Shown here piece after piece: positions 24,476 to 35,200 of a stretch of DNA of 64,000 bases. Where the stretch lies: the NCBI RefSeq assembly GCF_036373705.1, contig NC_089856.1, forward strand, positions 5,962,501 to 6,026,500. Direction: 5' to 3'. Positions within the stretch are counted from its first letter, which is position 1, and each line of letters begins with the position of its first letter. A program made the translations under genes and the position numbers. The notes beneath the pieces are model-generated. The model was not told the DNA's origin. It did no database searches and saw nothing but the letters and a program-made list of their open reading frames with translations. The DNA is from Amia ocellicauda (lineage: Eukaryota > Chordata > Actinopteri > Amiiformes > Amiidae).

Positions 24476-24603
24476 TGTGGCTGGCCAATAGGGCACAGCT
24501 ATAAGGCTGATGTGTTGCATGTGTGCATGTCAAATATAAAAGAACTGTGCTCTTTATTGTCCAGGAGAGACATGCACTGGAAAGAAGTCATAACTCAGCC
24601 CAA
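24476..24603 (+). repeat. b3galt-upstream segment, partner of 63,530-63,657
   Basis: ACTTGTGGCTGGCCAATAGG, AAGGCTGATGTGTTGCATGT, GTGCTCTTTATTGTCCAG and AAGTCATAACTCAG recur in order at 63,535-63,657. In the partner the match continues directly into the segment seen here at 25,915, so about 1.3 kb (24,604-25,914) is extra in this copy. Confidence 0.75.
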
Positions 24604-25914
24604 CAAGAGGATTACTCTGTAAATCTTGGGAGCTCTTATCCTCCCTTGCTAGAATCTGGGGTGTGAAAAATCACAAAATTCCTCAGACTTTGGGACTGAA
24701 TTAATGAAAAATGTTTACAAGATGCTAACGCAAAAAGTTGTGGAAGAGTCGCAGGAGGGAATGGTCAGGCACTGTGAGCCAATAACAGTGTTTGTTGTTC
24801 AAGAGAAAACTGGCAGAAGAGCAAGAGCTCCCTGCGAGAAGCAGTGATGGCTCCTGAAAGCATATAAACTGTAAATCGAAAGCTTTAATACTCACTGATA
24901 CAAAACTATTGCATGTGTAGGACGTTTTGATGAAATCCCAGCCATGGTATTGTGATATAAATGCCTTTATTGTAGTGTGATGTTTTTATTATCGTCTGAA
25001 ACTGAACAGTGACCACTACAAAATACATAATTTTAATATCACTTGATGCCATATTCATTTGTTTTGAAAACTCTCCTATATTAGTAATCTACTGTTAGCT
25101 AAGAGGCAATAAAGGTACACAGTTGTGCTGGGTGTCACAAGGGGCAATACTTCACCTGAAGAACTCTGCAGTACAGCGCACCTGTGCACTGGTCATATTG
25201 TCTCCAAAGAATGTTTGTATTGTGGCCACACTGACAGTTAATGCAAGAAACCAGTGTTCATTTTTAAAGAATACATGTTACATACAGTATGTGATTGTGC
25301 TAAATGTATGCTTTTACTGTTTAATTTGCATTAATTTGCAGTGAAGAAACTGATGGTAAAGAAGAGAATGAAAGTGAAACTACATTTTCTTCCTCGGATT
25401 TTGGGATTTTCATTTCACACCCCTGTAGAATTTCATTTGAATATGAATGTATTATTTTAGTTTCTTCATTCCAACCATAGTAATTTCAATAAGGAATTTA
25501 AAACGAAATACAAATATACCATCTAGTACAACCATACTGTAACGGGGCCCAGGAATAGGAGAACCCAGTTCTGGTGTGTGGTAGAGGTGGTCAGATACCG
25601 GCAGGACAGGGCAAACAAGGGCAAGATGAAGACGTGGTCATGGTCACAGGCAAGGGTTGGGCAAACAGGCAAACAGAGTAAAGAGGAAAGTCCAAAGTTT
25701 GTGGTCAGGAGTTTAGGCAAGGAATCCAAGTGCACAAGATATTCAGGAATGTTGATTGATTGATAGGGAGCTGGGAGAAGTGACTGGGAAGAAAGGGCGA
25801 AGGTGACATCTAGTGGGGATAAGTGGAGCTGCAGTTAGACAGGGAGTGAGTGCTGGGCAGTAACTGTGACCCATACCCATCTGAAGGAAAGAATAAGATA
25901 TTTATTGGCATGAT
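24604..25914. other. DNA present here but absent from the 63.5-kb partner
   Basis: Contains a GGCAAACAGGCAAACAGAGTA-type purine-rich stretch at 25.55-25.87 kb that resembles fish LTR-like repeats. No coding region. Either an insertion here or a deletion in the partner. Confidence 0.4.
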
Positions 25915-26205
25915 TATTTTTCATGAATTCGAGTCACAGACAGAACAAGACTGGTATATTATTATCTGACAAACGTTTCCTAAGTGGAAAAGCAGATATA
26001 CAAGTACAAAGCATATCATACAGTAATAGGATAAATAATTTCAGGCAAGAATACACTGCTTTATAGAGAACAAACAACAATTAAACAAAAAGTACATAGA
26101 ACCTACATGGTTGCAATATACAACAATACAATTACTGTGAACAATATATATATATATAAAGTTGATTTGTAGTCTCACAGCTGTAACACAAACCCCTTTT
26201 TTATG
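25915..26205 (+). repeat. b3galt-upstream segment, partner of 63,668-64,000
   Basis: TTCGAGTCACAGACAG, TATTATCTGACAAACGTTTC, GTGGAAAAGCAGATAT, TTTCAGGCAAGAATACAC, AACAAACAACAAT and TTGTAGTCTCACAGCTGTAA appear in the same order at the right edge of the window. It lies 320 bp upstream of the b3galt coding exon. Confidence 0.8.
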
Positions 26206-26521
26206 TCAGGGATTGTTTCAAGAGCAGGGATCCTCACTGCCTAACCTACAGTTTTAGCATGCTCCAAAATCAAACATCTAAACATGTTTTTAAACTTGTC
26301 TTGTCTGGCTTCATGAAAAAAGAACAACTGTGGGGGTCGCTGTCCTCAGTTATTACATATATTTATTCACAGAGATAATCTATGTTATCTGTTTATATAT
26401 AATGTTTTACAGTTATCATACAAACCGTATACCATACTCCACTGCAGTTTTGCACTCGGGCACTTTTATAAGAAGTAAGATATTCAATGTTAACTGTTAA
26501 CCATGTCTTCTGTTTTCACAG

Positions 26522-27580
26522 CCAGAAAGAGAAGACAGCAGGAGTTAGGAGAAGCTTTCCAGTTTGTTTCATTACCCTTTTTCTATTGGTGATTGTTGGC
26601 ATTATTGTAACCCAGTTATTCATTGATAAGTGGAATCTAAAGGTGATCACATGGTGGCTGAACAAGCAAAAAGTGCAAGCTGTAGAGAATATTACCTTGA
26701 CCACCTTGAGCACCAACAGTCCACCACCTCAGCATGGGCCGTTTTATATAGTGTATCCTTATAAGTACACCTACATCCTGAATGAGCCTGAAAAGTGCAA
26801 GGGAAAGACTCCCTTCTTAGTCCTCATGATCCCAGTTGCTCCAGATAACCACAGGGTAAGAGACGCCATCAGAAAGACCTGGGGCAATGAAAGCTTGGTC
26901 CCAGGGTGAACATCCTCCGGATCTTCTATGTAGGCCTATCCTCTGGGCAACAGGCCCCTCAGGTCCAGAGAAAATTGGAGAGGGAGAGCCGAGAGCATCG
27001 TGACATCATCCAAAAGGATTTTGTGGACAGTTACAGCAACTTGACCATCAAGACCATGATGATGCTGGACTGGCTGGTCTCCTACTGCCCAAAATCTTCC
27101 TACGCTATGAAGATTGACACAGATTCATTTCTCAATGTGGACAAGCTGGTCAATGGTCTTTTGGACCCCCGAGCGGTACGTGTCAAGCTGGACTACATCA
27201 CAGGGGTGGTCATAGAAGGTGGAAGAGTTAGAAGAGACAAAAGTTCAAAGTGGTATGTGCCTAAAGAGGTGTATCCCTACAGCACATATCCCTTGTATGT
27301 CTCAGGGATTGGCTATGTCTTCTCTGTGGACCTAGTTAAGAAAATTTTGAACAAGTCCCAAAGCGTTAAGCCCTTTTTCTTAGAAGATGTCTATGTGGGA
27401 ATGTGCTTGGAGGCACTGAAAATTAAGCCATCCCATCCCCCAAGGAGATCCTACTTCCAACTCTATCCCTTCCCCTATGATCGCTGCTGGTTTTATGACA
27501 TTATTCTTATGACGGATATCAGCATCTCTGATCTTTTAGATTACTGGAGTGATTTTCAAAAGCCTGGTGTTCATTGTTAG
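26522..27580 (+). pseudogene. b3galt: Beta-1,3-galactosyltransferase (GT31) coding exon with one frameshift
   Basis: Type II Golgi enzyme of the GT31 family, expected to transfer galactose from UDP-Gal in beta-1,3 linkage to an acceptor sugar; closest by eye to B3GALT1/2-like fish paralogues. Seen in order: basic start KEKTAGVRRS, signal anchor SFPVCFITLFLLVIVGIIV, stem with N-glycosylation site NIT, RDAIRKTWGNES, then MKIDTDSFLNV (the D-x-D motif), GIGYVFS and EDVYVGMCLEAL, to a stop at 27,578. TCTTCTGTTTTCACAG ending at 26,521 is a good splice acceptor and no usable in-frame Met follows before the anchor, so the start codon is probably in an upstream exon (the frame does run open back to ATG 26,487). 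At 26,903-26,907 a run reads GGG where the frame needs one more base, causing an immediate TGA. Every other part is intact, so an assembly error or a very recent mutation is likely. Confidence 0.88.
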
Positions 27581-28561
27581 ACAAACAGGCAGTCAGGTGT
27601 GGGGATGGACACAATAGTTTATTTATTTATGTATTTATTTTTTTCAATCTGGAAATGCTAGGTGTGTGTATCATAGGCACCCAAAAAGCCATAGATATTA
27701 ATATTTGGAGATGATGACATTGTGTACAAAAGTTGGGGCTCTGGAATTGGAACCAGAAGGTCATGGATTTAAACTTGGGTGAGAAACTGTTGTTGTTCCC
27801 CTTTGCAAAGTAATCTGTGCAAATTGTTCCAAAAAACAAAAACAATACATAATATTTAAATACAATGGAGCCCCCAGACACAATTGTTTGTAAAGCAAAA
27901 TAGGACTTTTGAATTGATACCAAATAAGTAGTGAATTTTCAGTTTCTAATGTTTTTTATGGAACTGATTAATGATTTTATGAAACCTACAGGGTTATTTA
28001 TTGTACTGTTATTACTTTTGAAGAGATCACACAAATTGATGTGTGAAGGCAATTCAGCAAAGAGAATGCACTTTTCAGGGTGGAATAATTTATTGAAATA
28101 ATTGAGGAACTAAAACCCTAGTTTGATTGTAACTGTTATTTTAAAGAAAACTGTGATATAAATACAAAGCCATTTACAGCAGGGAGGGGAGGGCGGTGTT
28201 ATGGTGGCCTTGTCCACATGGCTAGGTCATCGTTCCCTCATGAGTCCCCTCATGCAATTTGTATTTGTACACTGATATATTACACTGAATAAAAATCACA
28301 TTCACCTTACATGTACACATATTTCAACTGTTCAAATATGTTTGCTATACTTTGATCTCTGGATTGATTCAGTGTATTAATATATGACCTAGCTGTTTAA
28401 GCAATTATTTACACTGACCAAACATAAGAGTGAACCGTTTGCAGTAATCTTTTTCCTTCGTGCTTGATATTTTGGTTTACAGCCATACAATAGTTCACAG
28501 CCCAATTCCCGGTTCTGTTTCTCATGAGTATTCATAATTTACTAATGGTTTTCCATTCTAG
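27581..28561. other. 3' flank of b3galt, no gene recognised
   Basis: AT-rich spacer. The RING and B-box exon expected upstream of the TRIM coiled-coil exon was looked for and not found here. Confidence 0.45.
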
Positions 28562-29733
28562 GCCCAGGCCAAGGAGACAGAGAGGCAGATAAAGCAGGAG
28601 TTTGAGATGAAGAAGAGGCCAGGATAGCTGCACTGAGGGAGGAAGAGGAACAAAAGAGTCAAATGATGAAGGAGAAGATTGAGAACTTCACAAAACAGAT
28701 AGCAACCCTTTCAGACTCAATCAGAGCCCTAGAACAGGCGATGGGAAAGGATGACATATCATTCCTGCAGGTCAGGGCTGTTTACTCTCTGACAATAGTG
28801 AATGTTCATAGATCACAAATCACAGAAAGCATCCTTGTTCTGCTCAGCATTTATTGTAGGGCTTTGCCCTTGTCCATTCACGACCCGATTACTGCTATTG
28901 TCATGTCACTGGCAAAGCTTTCTGATCTTAAACTTCTACTTTTTGAAACTTGTTTCCAGAATGCAGTCTGACACTGATTTTTGTTCACATTTATATACTT
29001 TATATATGGAAATAATTGTTTTTTTTTCAGAACTACAAGAAGACAAAGAGCAGGTAAGTAAACATCAGTAGCGTAGATTAGAAGGCATTCATTTAGGGGA
29101 TCATCACTCATTCATTTAAGAAAAGGAAACCTACATATCTTACCTACAAATATGTAATACAATGATATGTTAATTGAGAAACAAGATGCATTGCATCCCC
29201 TTATTTAATTTATTATGCTGATTTCAGTAATATGTTATAAAATCTTTTTTCTTTAAGTCTTAAGTTTAGACCTTCACCATATATTGTCATTGCTAGATAT
29301 CTAAGGTTATATGGATTAAGTAACTTATTTATAATAAAGTTAAAATCCAATGTATTTTCTTTAAATCTGCTACATTTTTCAAACATTACAAACACAGTTA
29401 ACTGTTTTAATTCACCAGAGAAGGAAAACATAACATCTTGAAAAAGGCAATTGCAAATCAATTCAATATAATGCTTTCTATGAGGCATCACCTCCATATT
29501 TGCCAGTTAATATGTTTTAAAGGGTTTACATGTGACAGCATGGTTGATAGTCAAAGCATACCAATCCTATCTTCCTCTTGTGTATTGTGTATTGAGTCCT
29601 GAATATTATTGCAGAGCCCAGTGCCCACTGCAGGATCCAGAGGGGGTTTCAGGAGCGCTGATAGATGTTGCCAAGCACCTGGGCTCTCTGAAGTACAGAG
29701 TGTGGGAGAAGATGCTGGGGATTGTTCAATACT
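28562..29733 (+). pseudogene. TRIM coiled-coil and linker exons (three), broken
   Basis: Fish-type TRIM E3-ligase-like gene, central exons. Exon 28,562-28,770 sits between acceptor TTCCATTCTAG and donor GTCAGG; it encodes the coiled coil: [14 protein letters not shown], then out of frame [20 protein letters not shown] and [23 protein letters not shown]. About 20 bases seem missing after EFEM, giving a frameshift and a TAG. Exon 29,031-29,053 is 23 bp, encodes NYKKTKSR-like residues, and has the length typical of TRIM genes. Exon 29,615-29,733 encodes [20 protein letters not shown] and [14 protein letters not shown], with acceptor ATTATTGCAG and donor GTGAGT. The RING and B-box exons were not found. 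The PRY-SPRY exon follows 4.3 kb away beyond transposon insertions. Confidence 0.82.
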
Positions 29734-29889
29734 GTGAGTACTGGTGTAGGGGTGGAGAGTTTGGAGCAGAGTTTACATATCACCCACCCACAACACCACG
29801 CCTGAGTTTGCTCAGTCCGGACTATATTGCTGCTGTAATAGCTATACACATACATTTTGTCAGTGTGGGTCATTTTTCAATCACCATTA

Positions 29890-30328
29890 CTTACAGTTAT
29901 TAGTGTTTTTTTTGTGGTAGCTCCCCCATGTGCTCCATTGCTGTATGCTGCTCCACATGCAGACATAACACTCCCCTGCTGGAGGACAGACATGCTTCCT
30001 GCCTGAGCTGCCTGGGACCTGACCATGGCCATCAAGCTCTGGAGGATCCTTTCTTCTGCTGAACAAGCTTCCAGCAGCAACCTCAGCTCCAATTATTGGC
30101 AAGGTCCATGGGTGCCTGACACCAAAGCCTTGGAGGAGTGGGAGATGGCGAAGGGAGACTGAATTGCTTGCCCTCCGGTGGCGTCACCGGTGAGATTTCC
30201 TGGCCATCATACAACAAGCTATAGATCAGCTACAGATTCCCTGGCCCATGGACACTGTTCCCCTATATTCTATTTATGAAATAAGGTGGCCCACACAGTC
30301 TGGCTGTAATTGATCTGGTGTCTCAGTC
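29890..30328 (+). pseudogene. DIRS retrotransposon gag-like remnant
   Basis: A reading around 29,948-30,058 gives CSTCRHNTPLLEDRHASC, LSCLGPDHGHQALEDPFFC. This matches the Cys-rich gag-like segment of fish DIRS elements, which reads C-LxCLGxDHAxxALxDPxFC. Stops follow. It is interrupted at 30,328 by an hAT element and resumes at 32,753. Confidence 0.6.
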
Positions 30329-30985
30329 TAGGGCTGGGCGATATGGCCAAAATACAATATTGCAGTATTTTTCACATTCTTGACGGTATGACGGTATTTT
30401 TAATGGCCATTTTATACTGTTCATAAAGCAAAACTAAAGGACACATTGAATTACACTTCCTGTTCTGTGTCAGTTGTCTTGAAACCAAATAATGTCCACA
30501 CTATCAACAACTCACCTTTCTTCGGGACAGATTCACTGGGGTCACTTTGCTGTGAAGTTTCAGCCACACTCCTCTCCTCCATCTCGTCTTTGTTGATTAT
30601 GCATTAATCACTTTTGTTTGTTTATGTCAACACGCAATACACATGGAATGTATTTTCAATATTTGGCTGAGGCGCATTCATTCCAGAACAAGGGTCGCGT
30701 TCGAGAAGCGCAGCTCTGCGCAGAGATTCAGAGATGTACGTGACTGCGTGACACCACTAAGACACAGCCACAGAAATCTGCACAGAATCGCATAGTGCAG
30801 CTCTGAGAAGCTGCTGCGGGAGGCGAGCTGTAGCTGTGAGACAAAAGATTATGCAGAAATAAAGAGGGACGTGTTAAGCTGAATGAAAACTACTACAGTC
30901 CCCTTGTTAGCAGAGGCGAATGTCTACTTTCATTATACAATGAAGCTGTGAACAGCATTGTCAAAACCATGAATATAGAGTTCTA

Positions 30986-32206
30986 CACTCACCTAAAGGA
31001 TTATTAGATACACCTGTTCAATTTCTCATTAATGCAATTATCTAACCAACCAATCACATGGCAGTTGCTTCAATGCATTTAGGGGTGTGGTCCTGGTCAA
31101 GACAATCTCCTGAACTCCAAACTGGATGTCTGAATGGGAAAGAAAGGTGATTTAAGCAATTTTGAGCGTGGCATGGTTGTTGGTGCCAGACGGGCCGGTC
31201 TGAGTATTTCACAATCTGCTCAGTTACTGGGATTTTCACGCACAACCATTTCTAGGGTTTACAAAAAATGGTGTGAAAAGGGAAAAACATCCAGTATGCG
31301 GCAGTCCTGTGGGCGAAAATGCCTTGTTGATGCTAGAGGTCAGAGGAGAATGGGCCGACTGATTCAAGCTGATAGAAGAGCAACTTTGACTGAAATAACC
31401 ACTCGTTACAACCGAGGTATGCAGCAAGGCATTTGTGAAGCCACAACACGTACAACCTTGAGGCGGATGGGCTACAACAGCAGAAGACCCCACCGGGTAC
31501 CACTCATCTCCACTACAGATAGGAAAAAGAGGCTACAATTTGCACAAGCTCACCAAAATTGGACAGTTGAAGACTGGAAAAATGTTGCCTGGTCTGATGA
31601 GTCTCGATTTCTGTTGAGACCTTCAGATGGTAGAGTCAGAATTTGGCGTAAACAGAATGAGAACATGGATCCATCATGCCTTGTTACCACTGTGCAGGCT
31701 GGTGGTGGTGGTGTAATGGTGTGGGGGATGTTTTCTTGGCACACTTTAGGCCCCTTAGTGCCAATTGGGCATCGTTTAAATGCCACGGCCTACCTGAGCA
31801 TTGTTTCTGACCATGTCCATCCCTTTATGACCACCATGTACCCATCCTCTGATGGCTACTTCCAGCAGGATAATGCACCATGTCACAAAGGTCGAATCAT
31901 TTCAAATTGGTTTCTTGAACATGACAATGAGTTCACTGTACTAAACTGGCCCCCACAGTCACCACATCTCAACCCAATAGAGCATCTTTGGGATGTGGTG
32001 GAACGGGAGCTTCGTGCCCTGGATGTGCATCCCACAAATCTCGATCAACTGCAAGATGCTATCCTATCAATATGGGCCAACATTTCTAAAGAATGCTTTC
32101 AGCACCTTGTTGAATCAATGCCACGTAGAATTAAGGCAGTTCTGAAGGCGAAAGGGGGTAAAACACAGTATTAGTATGGTGTTCCTAATAATCCTTTAGG
32201 TGAGTG
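30986..32206 (+). mobile_element. Tc1/mariner DD36E (Incomer-like) transposon, copy 1
   Basis: 1,221-bp element flanked by TA on both sides. Left end CACTCACCTAAAGGATTATT and right end AATAATCCTTTAGGTGAGTG are inverted copies. Encodes an uninterrupted transposase. Almost identical to the copy at 58,327-59,548, indicating recent spread. Confidence 0.93.
31134..32174 (+). CDS. Tc1/mariner transposase, DD36E type, intact 346 residues
   Basis: Cut-and-paste transposase. N-terminal helix-turn-helix in KKGDLSNFERGMVVGARR and SISQSAQLLGFSRTTISRVY (residues 3-45), second DNA-binding part GRLIQADRRATLTEITTRYN (about 73-92) and TLRRMGYNSRRPHR. DDE domain: first Asp in AWSDESRF (about 155), GGG box AGGGGVMVWGMFSW, second Asp in YFQQDNAPCHKG, third Glu in LNPIEHLWD. 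I count 36 residues between the second Asp and the Glu, not the 34 of classical Tc1; that spacing defines the family named Incomer. The start MGKKGD follows the family pattern and length is normal. One oddity: the motif before the Glu reads SPHLNPIE, where copy 2 has SPDLNPIE. The catalytic residues themselves are intact, so activity is possible. Confidence 0.92.
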   Translation: MGKKGDLSNFERGMVVGARRAGLSISQSAQLLGFSRTTISRVYKKWCEKGKTSSMRQSCGRKCLVDARGQRRMGRLIQADRRATLTEITTRYNRGMQQGICEATTRTTLRRMGYNSRRPHRVPLISTTDRKKRLQFAQAHQNWTVEDWKNVAWSDESRFLLRPSDGRVRIWRKQNENMDPSCLVTTVQAGGGGVMVWGMFSWHTLGPLVPIGHRLNATAYLSIVSDHVHPFMTTMYPSSDGYFQQDNAPCHKGRIISNWFLEHDNEFTVLNWPPQSPHLNPIEHLWDVVERELRALDVHPTNLDQLQDAILSIWANISKECFQHLVESMPRRIKAVLKAKGGKTQY

Positions 32207-32752
32207 TATATCGACACTTGACAATGCTTTATTAAATAATTACATCAATTATTTTTACAAAATTGAATGTAAATCTGTGATGCACAATAATTAAGTAGTT
32301 ACTTAAATGATTGGCAATTCTATTTTTAAAAATAACTAAAATATAAAAATAATAAATCATCCAATTACATAGATTTCTGCAGGGTTTGTGAAGAAAGGTG
32401 GCGCAGATTTGCGCAGTTCTGCAGATCTGCAGGATCCAACCTTTACCATTGGTGGAGCTGTGCAGAACTCCACAGATCTGTGGAAATTTGCGTTACACAA
32501 ACACTATCAGCGTTGTTTGATCAGATTCCTCTCATGTCAGACAGCGCAGTCTCAAGCAGCCAGCACAGCAAGTTGTGGGATATGCAAACACGATCCAGTT
32601 TATTGGTAGCTGAATTCTATGACTCAGTGACACAGTAAATAGTAAATTATTCAAAACTTTAAAATACCGATATTGAAGGTATAGTAAAATTTCAAACCGG
32701 TCCGTAATTGAATACCGGTATATTGTTTTTTACGGTATACCGCCCAGCCCTA

Positions 32753-32925
32753 TCTCAGTCTCAGCACTGCTCCAGAAGTGCCCCACCCACAGAGTCTCAA
32801 ACTGCCCCTTCTGGCAGAGCTTGAGGTATTTTATTCACCATATTTCCTGTTGCCCACAAAAGATGGTGGTTTCCACCCCATGTTGGATCTGAGTAGTGGT
32901 GAAAAAAAAAAAGGTTGTACATTGC
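32753..32925 (+). pseudogene. DIRS reverse transcriptase remnant
   Basis: Bases 32,822-32,900 read EVFYSPYFLLPTKDGGFHPM then LDLSSG. Fish DIRS reverse transcriptases have FLVPKKDGGLRPILDLR at this point. It continues the DIRS remnant that stops at 30,328 on the other side of the hAT, with other intervening sequence lost. Confidence 0.65.
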
Positions 32926-33636
32926 AAAGTTTATGAAGTGCACAGTATTGTAGGTTTCGTGCATAACAATGCACAGTTCACTCTGGCGGATGCTAATAAC
33001 AGGCATTAAACAAACAAGTAACATCACGTCTATGGCAAGCCATCCAGGTCAAACGGTACTGAATGCAGGTGAGCAATCATGAATTTAGTTGGTGGGGCCG
33101 GCCCCTCATTCAAACTGAAGCAATAACAGTGTACTGTACAGAAATACAGCAAAGATGGCAAGTCACACATGTGCTTTACGAGTTTTAATGAGGTCAGAAG
33201 GAGCACTCGCCTTACTGCAAATGAACTTGCCATTTCCTGCTGGTCAGTGAAGTTGCGTTCTTGTAGTGCAGATTTCAGCAGTTCTGTGCTATCAGAATGC
33301 GACCTGAGATGCTGCTATTTTGTGTACTGTACAAACGTGATCAAGATGAACAGTCAGTTTCATGTTAGAAAATAGTTTTGTTTTTTTTGTCATTTGAAGA
33401 AATTATTTAACTCCCAACGTTTAGGTCCCCATCAAGTAACAGATCTTGTGATTACCCAAAAGGGAAAAGAAAAAAATAGGGCTGTTAATAAGGCATGGTT
33501 CAAAAAGTTTTTTTTAGGGGAGAAACTGTGTGGACAAACTCTGGCTACAAGGACTTAAAACACTTGTAAGAGAAACCAGGAAAATATGAAAGTGCTTAAA
33601 GGGACATCCAGAACAATCCAGCAATCACATATTGAA

Positions 33637-33855
33637 GAGACCCTACATCTTGACAGCACTTAGTTTTTACCATCCAGGATGTATGAGCTCATTTACTGTA
33701 CTTGCCTGTGTAAATTGTAAATATTTTGAATTGCTATGTTTTATGTAAATTGAATTTGTAATGATTGATGCGTTTACCAAACTGTATTTTTGCACTTTGT
33801 TTTGCACTTATGTTGTAATAATAATAATAATATAATAATAATAATAATATAATTT
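33637..33855 (+). repeat. L2 LINE 3' UTR fragment
   Basis: GACCCTACATCTTGACAGCA, CCATCCAGGATGTATGAGCT, AATTTGTAATGATTGATGC and TTTTTGCACTTTGTTTTGCA match 5,700-5,870 of the L2 copy at 4.7-5.9 kb. It ends in an AAT repeat and lacks the GTCGCCCTGG motif. Confidence 0.75.
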
Positions 33856-34053
33856 AAGGTATACTTATTTTTTGCTGTTCAAATGTTATTTCTGTTACAG
33901 TTCTGTTCTCCACCAGAGACAATGAGTTATATATGTTCATTTTATTTACTTTGATATTCTTTTTACTGTTGAATTACTGAATTACTGAATTACTGAATTA
34001 ATTTTTATACAAGTTGGAGCTAATGTCTACTGCCTTTTCTCTTTTATTTTCAG

Positions 34054-34592
34054 CTCCTGTGATTCTGGACCCCAACACAGCACACCCCTGGCTCTTAGTG
34101 TCTGAGGATCTAACTGGTGTGAGAGACAATGCAGAGAGACAGCAGCTTCCTGACAACCCAGAGAGGTTTGATCGTGGCATATGTGTACTGGGTTCTGAAG
34201 GGTTCAGCTCAGGGAGACACTGCTGGGATGTTGAGGTAGGGGACAGAACACATTGGATATTGGGTGTGGCCAAAGAGTCAATTAAAAGAAAAGGAGAATT
34301 CACTGCGGACCCAAAAGGAGGATTGTGGACTTTTTGTCAGTGGGATGGGGATTATAGAACTGTGAGTTTATCGTAGACACAACTCACTATGAAGAGGAAA
34401 CCTCAGAAGATCAGAGTGCAGCTGGACTATGACAGGGGGGAGGTGTCATTCTCTGACCCCAGTGACAACACACCTATCTACACCTTTAAAGACACATTCA
34501 CTGAGAGGCTTTTTCCATTCTTTTGCCCTGGTGCCAGTAATCCTGTTTCTTTGCTAATCTTTCCAGTGAAAGTGTCTATCACAGTGGAATAG
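34054..34592 (+). pseudogene. TRIM PRY-SPRY (B30.2) terminal exon with in-frame stop
   Basis: Acceptor TTTTATTTTCAG ends at 34,053. The 539-bp exon encodes [22 protein letters not shown], then [20 protein letters not shown], then [60 protein letters not shown] and ERLFPFFCPG, ending SLLIFPVKVSITVE. B30.2 domains bind protein or peptide ligands in immune and other TRIM proteins. TAG at 34,374-34,376 lies in frame in the middle, cutting off the last third. With the broken coiled-coil exon and no RING exon found, the gene is a pseudogene. Confidence 0.88.
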
Positions 34593-34700
34593 TACGGTGT
34601 ATTGAGGGTAAGGATCAGGGCAGAGATTGTGAGAAGAACACTACTACATGAAGCTGTGTCTATGTAGGGTGATAAAATGTATGAAGAGAGAAAGTTTAAG
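34593..34700 (+). other. TRIM 3' flank, similar to window bases 1-95
   Basis: TATTGAGGGTAAGGATCAGG and GTGAGAAGAACACTACTACA parallel the left edge of the window. Supports a second TRIM copy to the left. Confidence 0.55.
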
Positions 34701-35004
34701 GGTAAAGAGGTTTAGTTAAGCTCATTCCATCTTGGGTTAAAAGACAGACCAATCACAGAAGCCAACTGGAAAGAGAGATGAAGATGTTTTTTTTTTTTTT
34801 TTTTTCAACTATTAAATTAATACATTATTTAAAGAACTTGACATACCATACTTTATGCTAGAATACATAAATTTGATTCACGGTCAAACATGACATGTCT
34901 TTTTGAAAAAGGTAAAAGACAATGGGTTGTGTAAACCATAGCATTGATTTTTAAAACCATGGTTTGTGCACACTCTATTGCAACTCAGTTCAATATTTTT
35001 CCCG

Positions 35005-35200
35005 CATCGGGAAAATTCCTTCAGTGAGGACTTAATGTTTACAAACATGAGTGAAGCTTTATAGGAAAAATGACATAGAATCTTGTGGCCGTTCATCCAA
35101 TCAGACGCTCCAAAAGATGCAAGCCCTGGAAAGTTTGTAGGCTGCCCTTCCCAAGGGAGGAGGTAATCATAGAAGCAGATGTCTGGTCCTGTTACAGCAT
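35005..35200 (+). repeat. Dispersed repeat shared with 12.18-12.37 kb
   Basis: AAAATTCCTTCAGTGAGGAC, TGTTTACAAACATGAGTGAA and TGGCCGTTCATCCAATCAGA match the copy at 12.2 kb. The two then diverge, both passing through AGCAGATGTCTG. Confidence 0.65.

Larger units (their letters stand above)
30329..32752. mobile_element. hAT-type element, copy 2, with perfect 8-bp target duplication
   Basis: Bounded by TAGGGCTGGGCGATATGGCC and GGTATACCGCCCAGCCCTA. Flanked by tctcagtc at 30,321-30,328 and tctcagtc at 32,753-32,760, a perfect 8-bp duplication that identifies hAT integration. Sequence matches copy 1 (7,315-8,978) in the opposite orientation. The copy carries a Tc1/mariner insertion at 30,986-32,206. 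It has no transposase of its own. The host DNA it split is a DIRS remnant. Confidence 0.9.

Noticed and set aside
26487..26521. ATG at 26,487 as the b3galt start codon
   Set aside because: The frame is open, but a strong splice acceptor ends at 26,521 and the upstream residues look like intron; kept only as an alternative.
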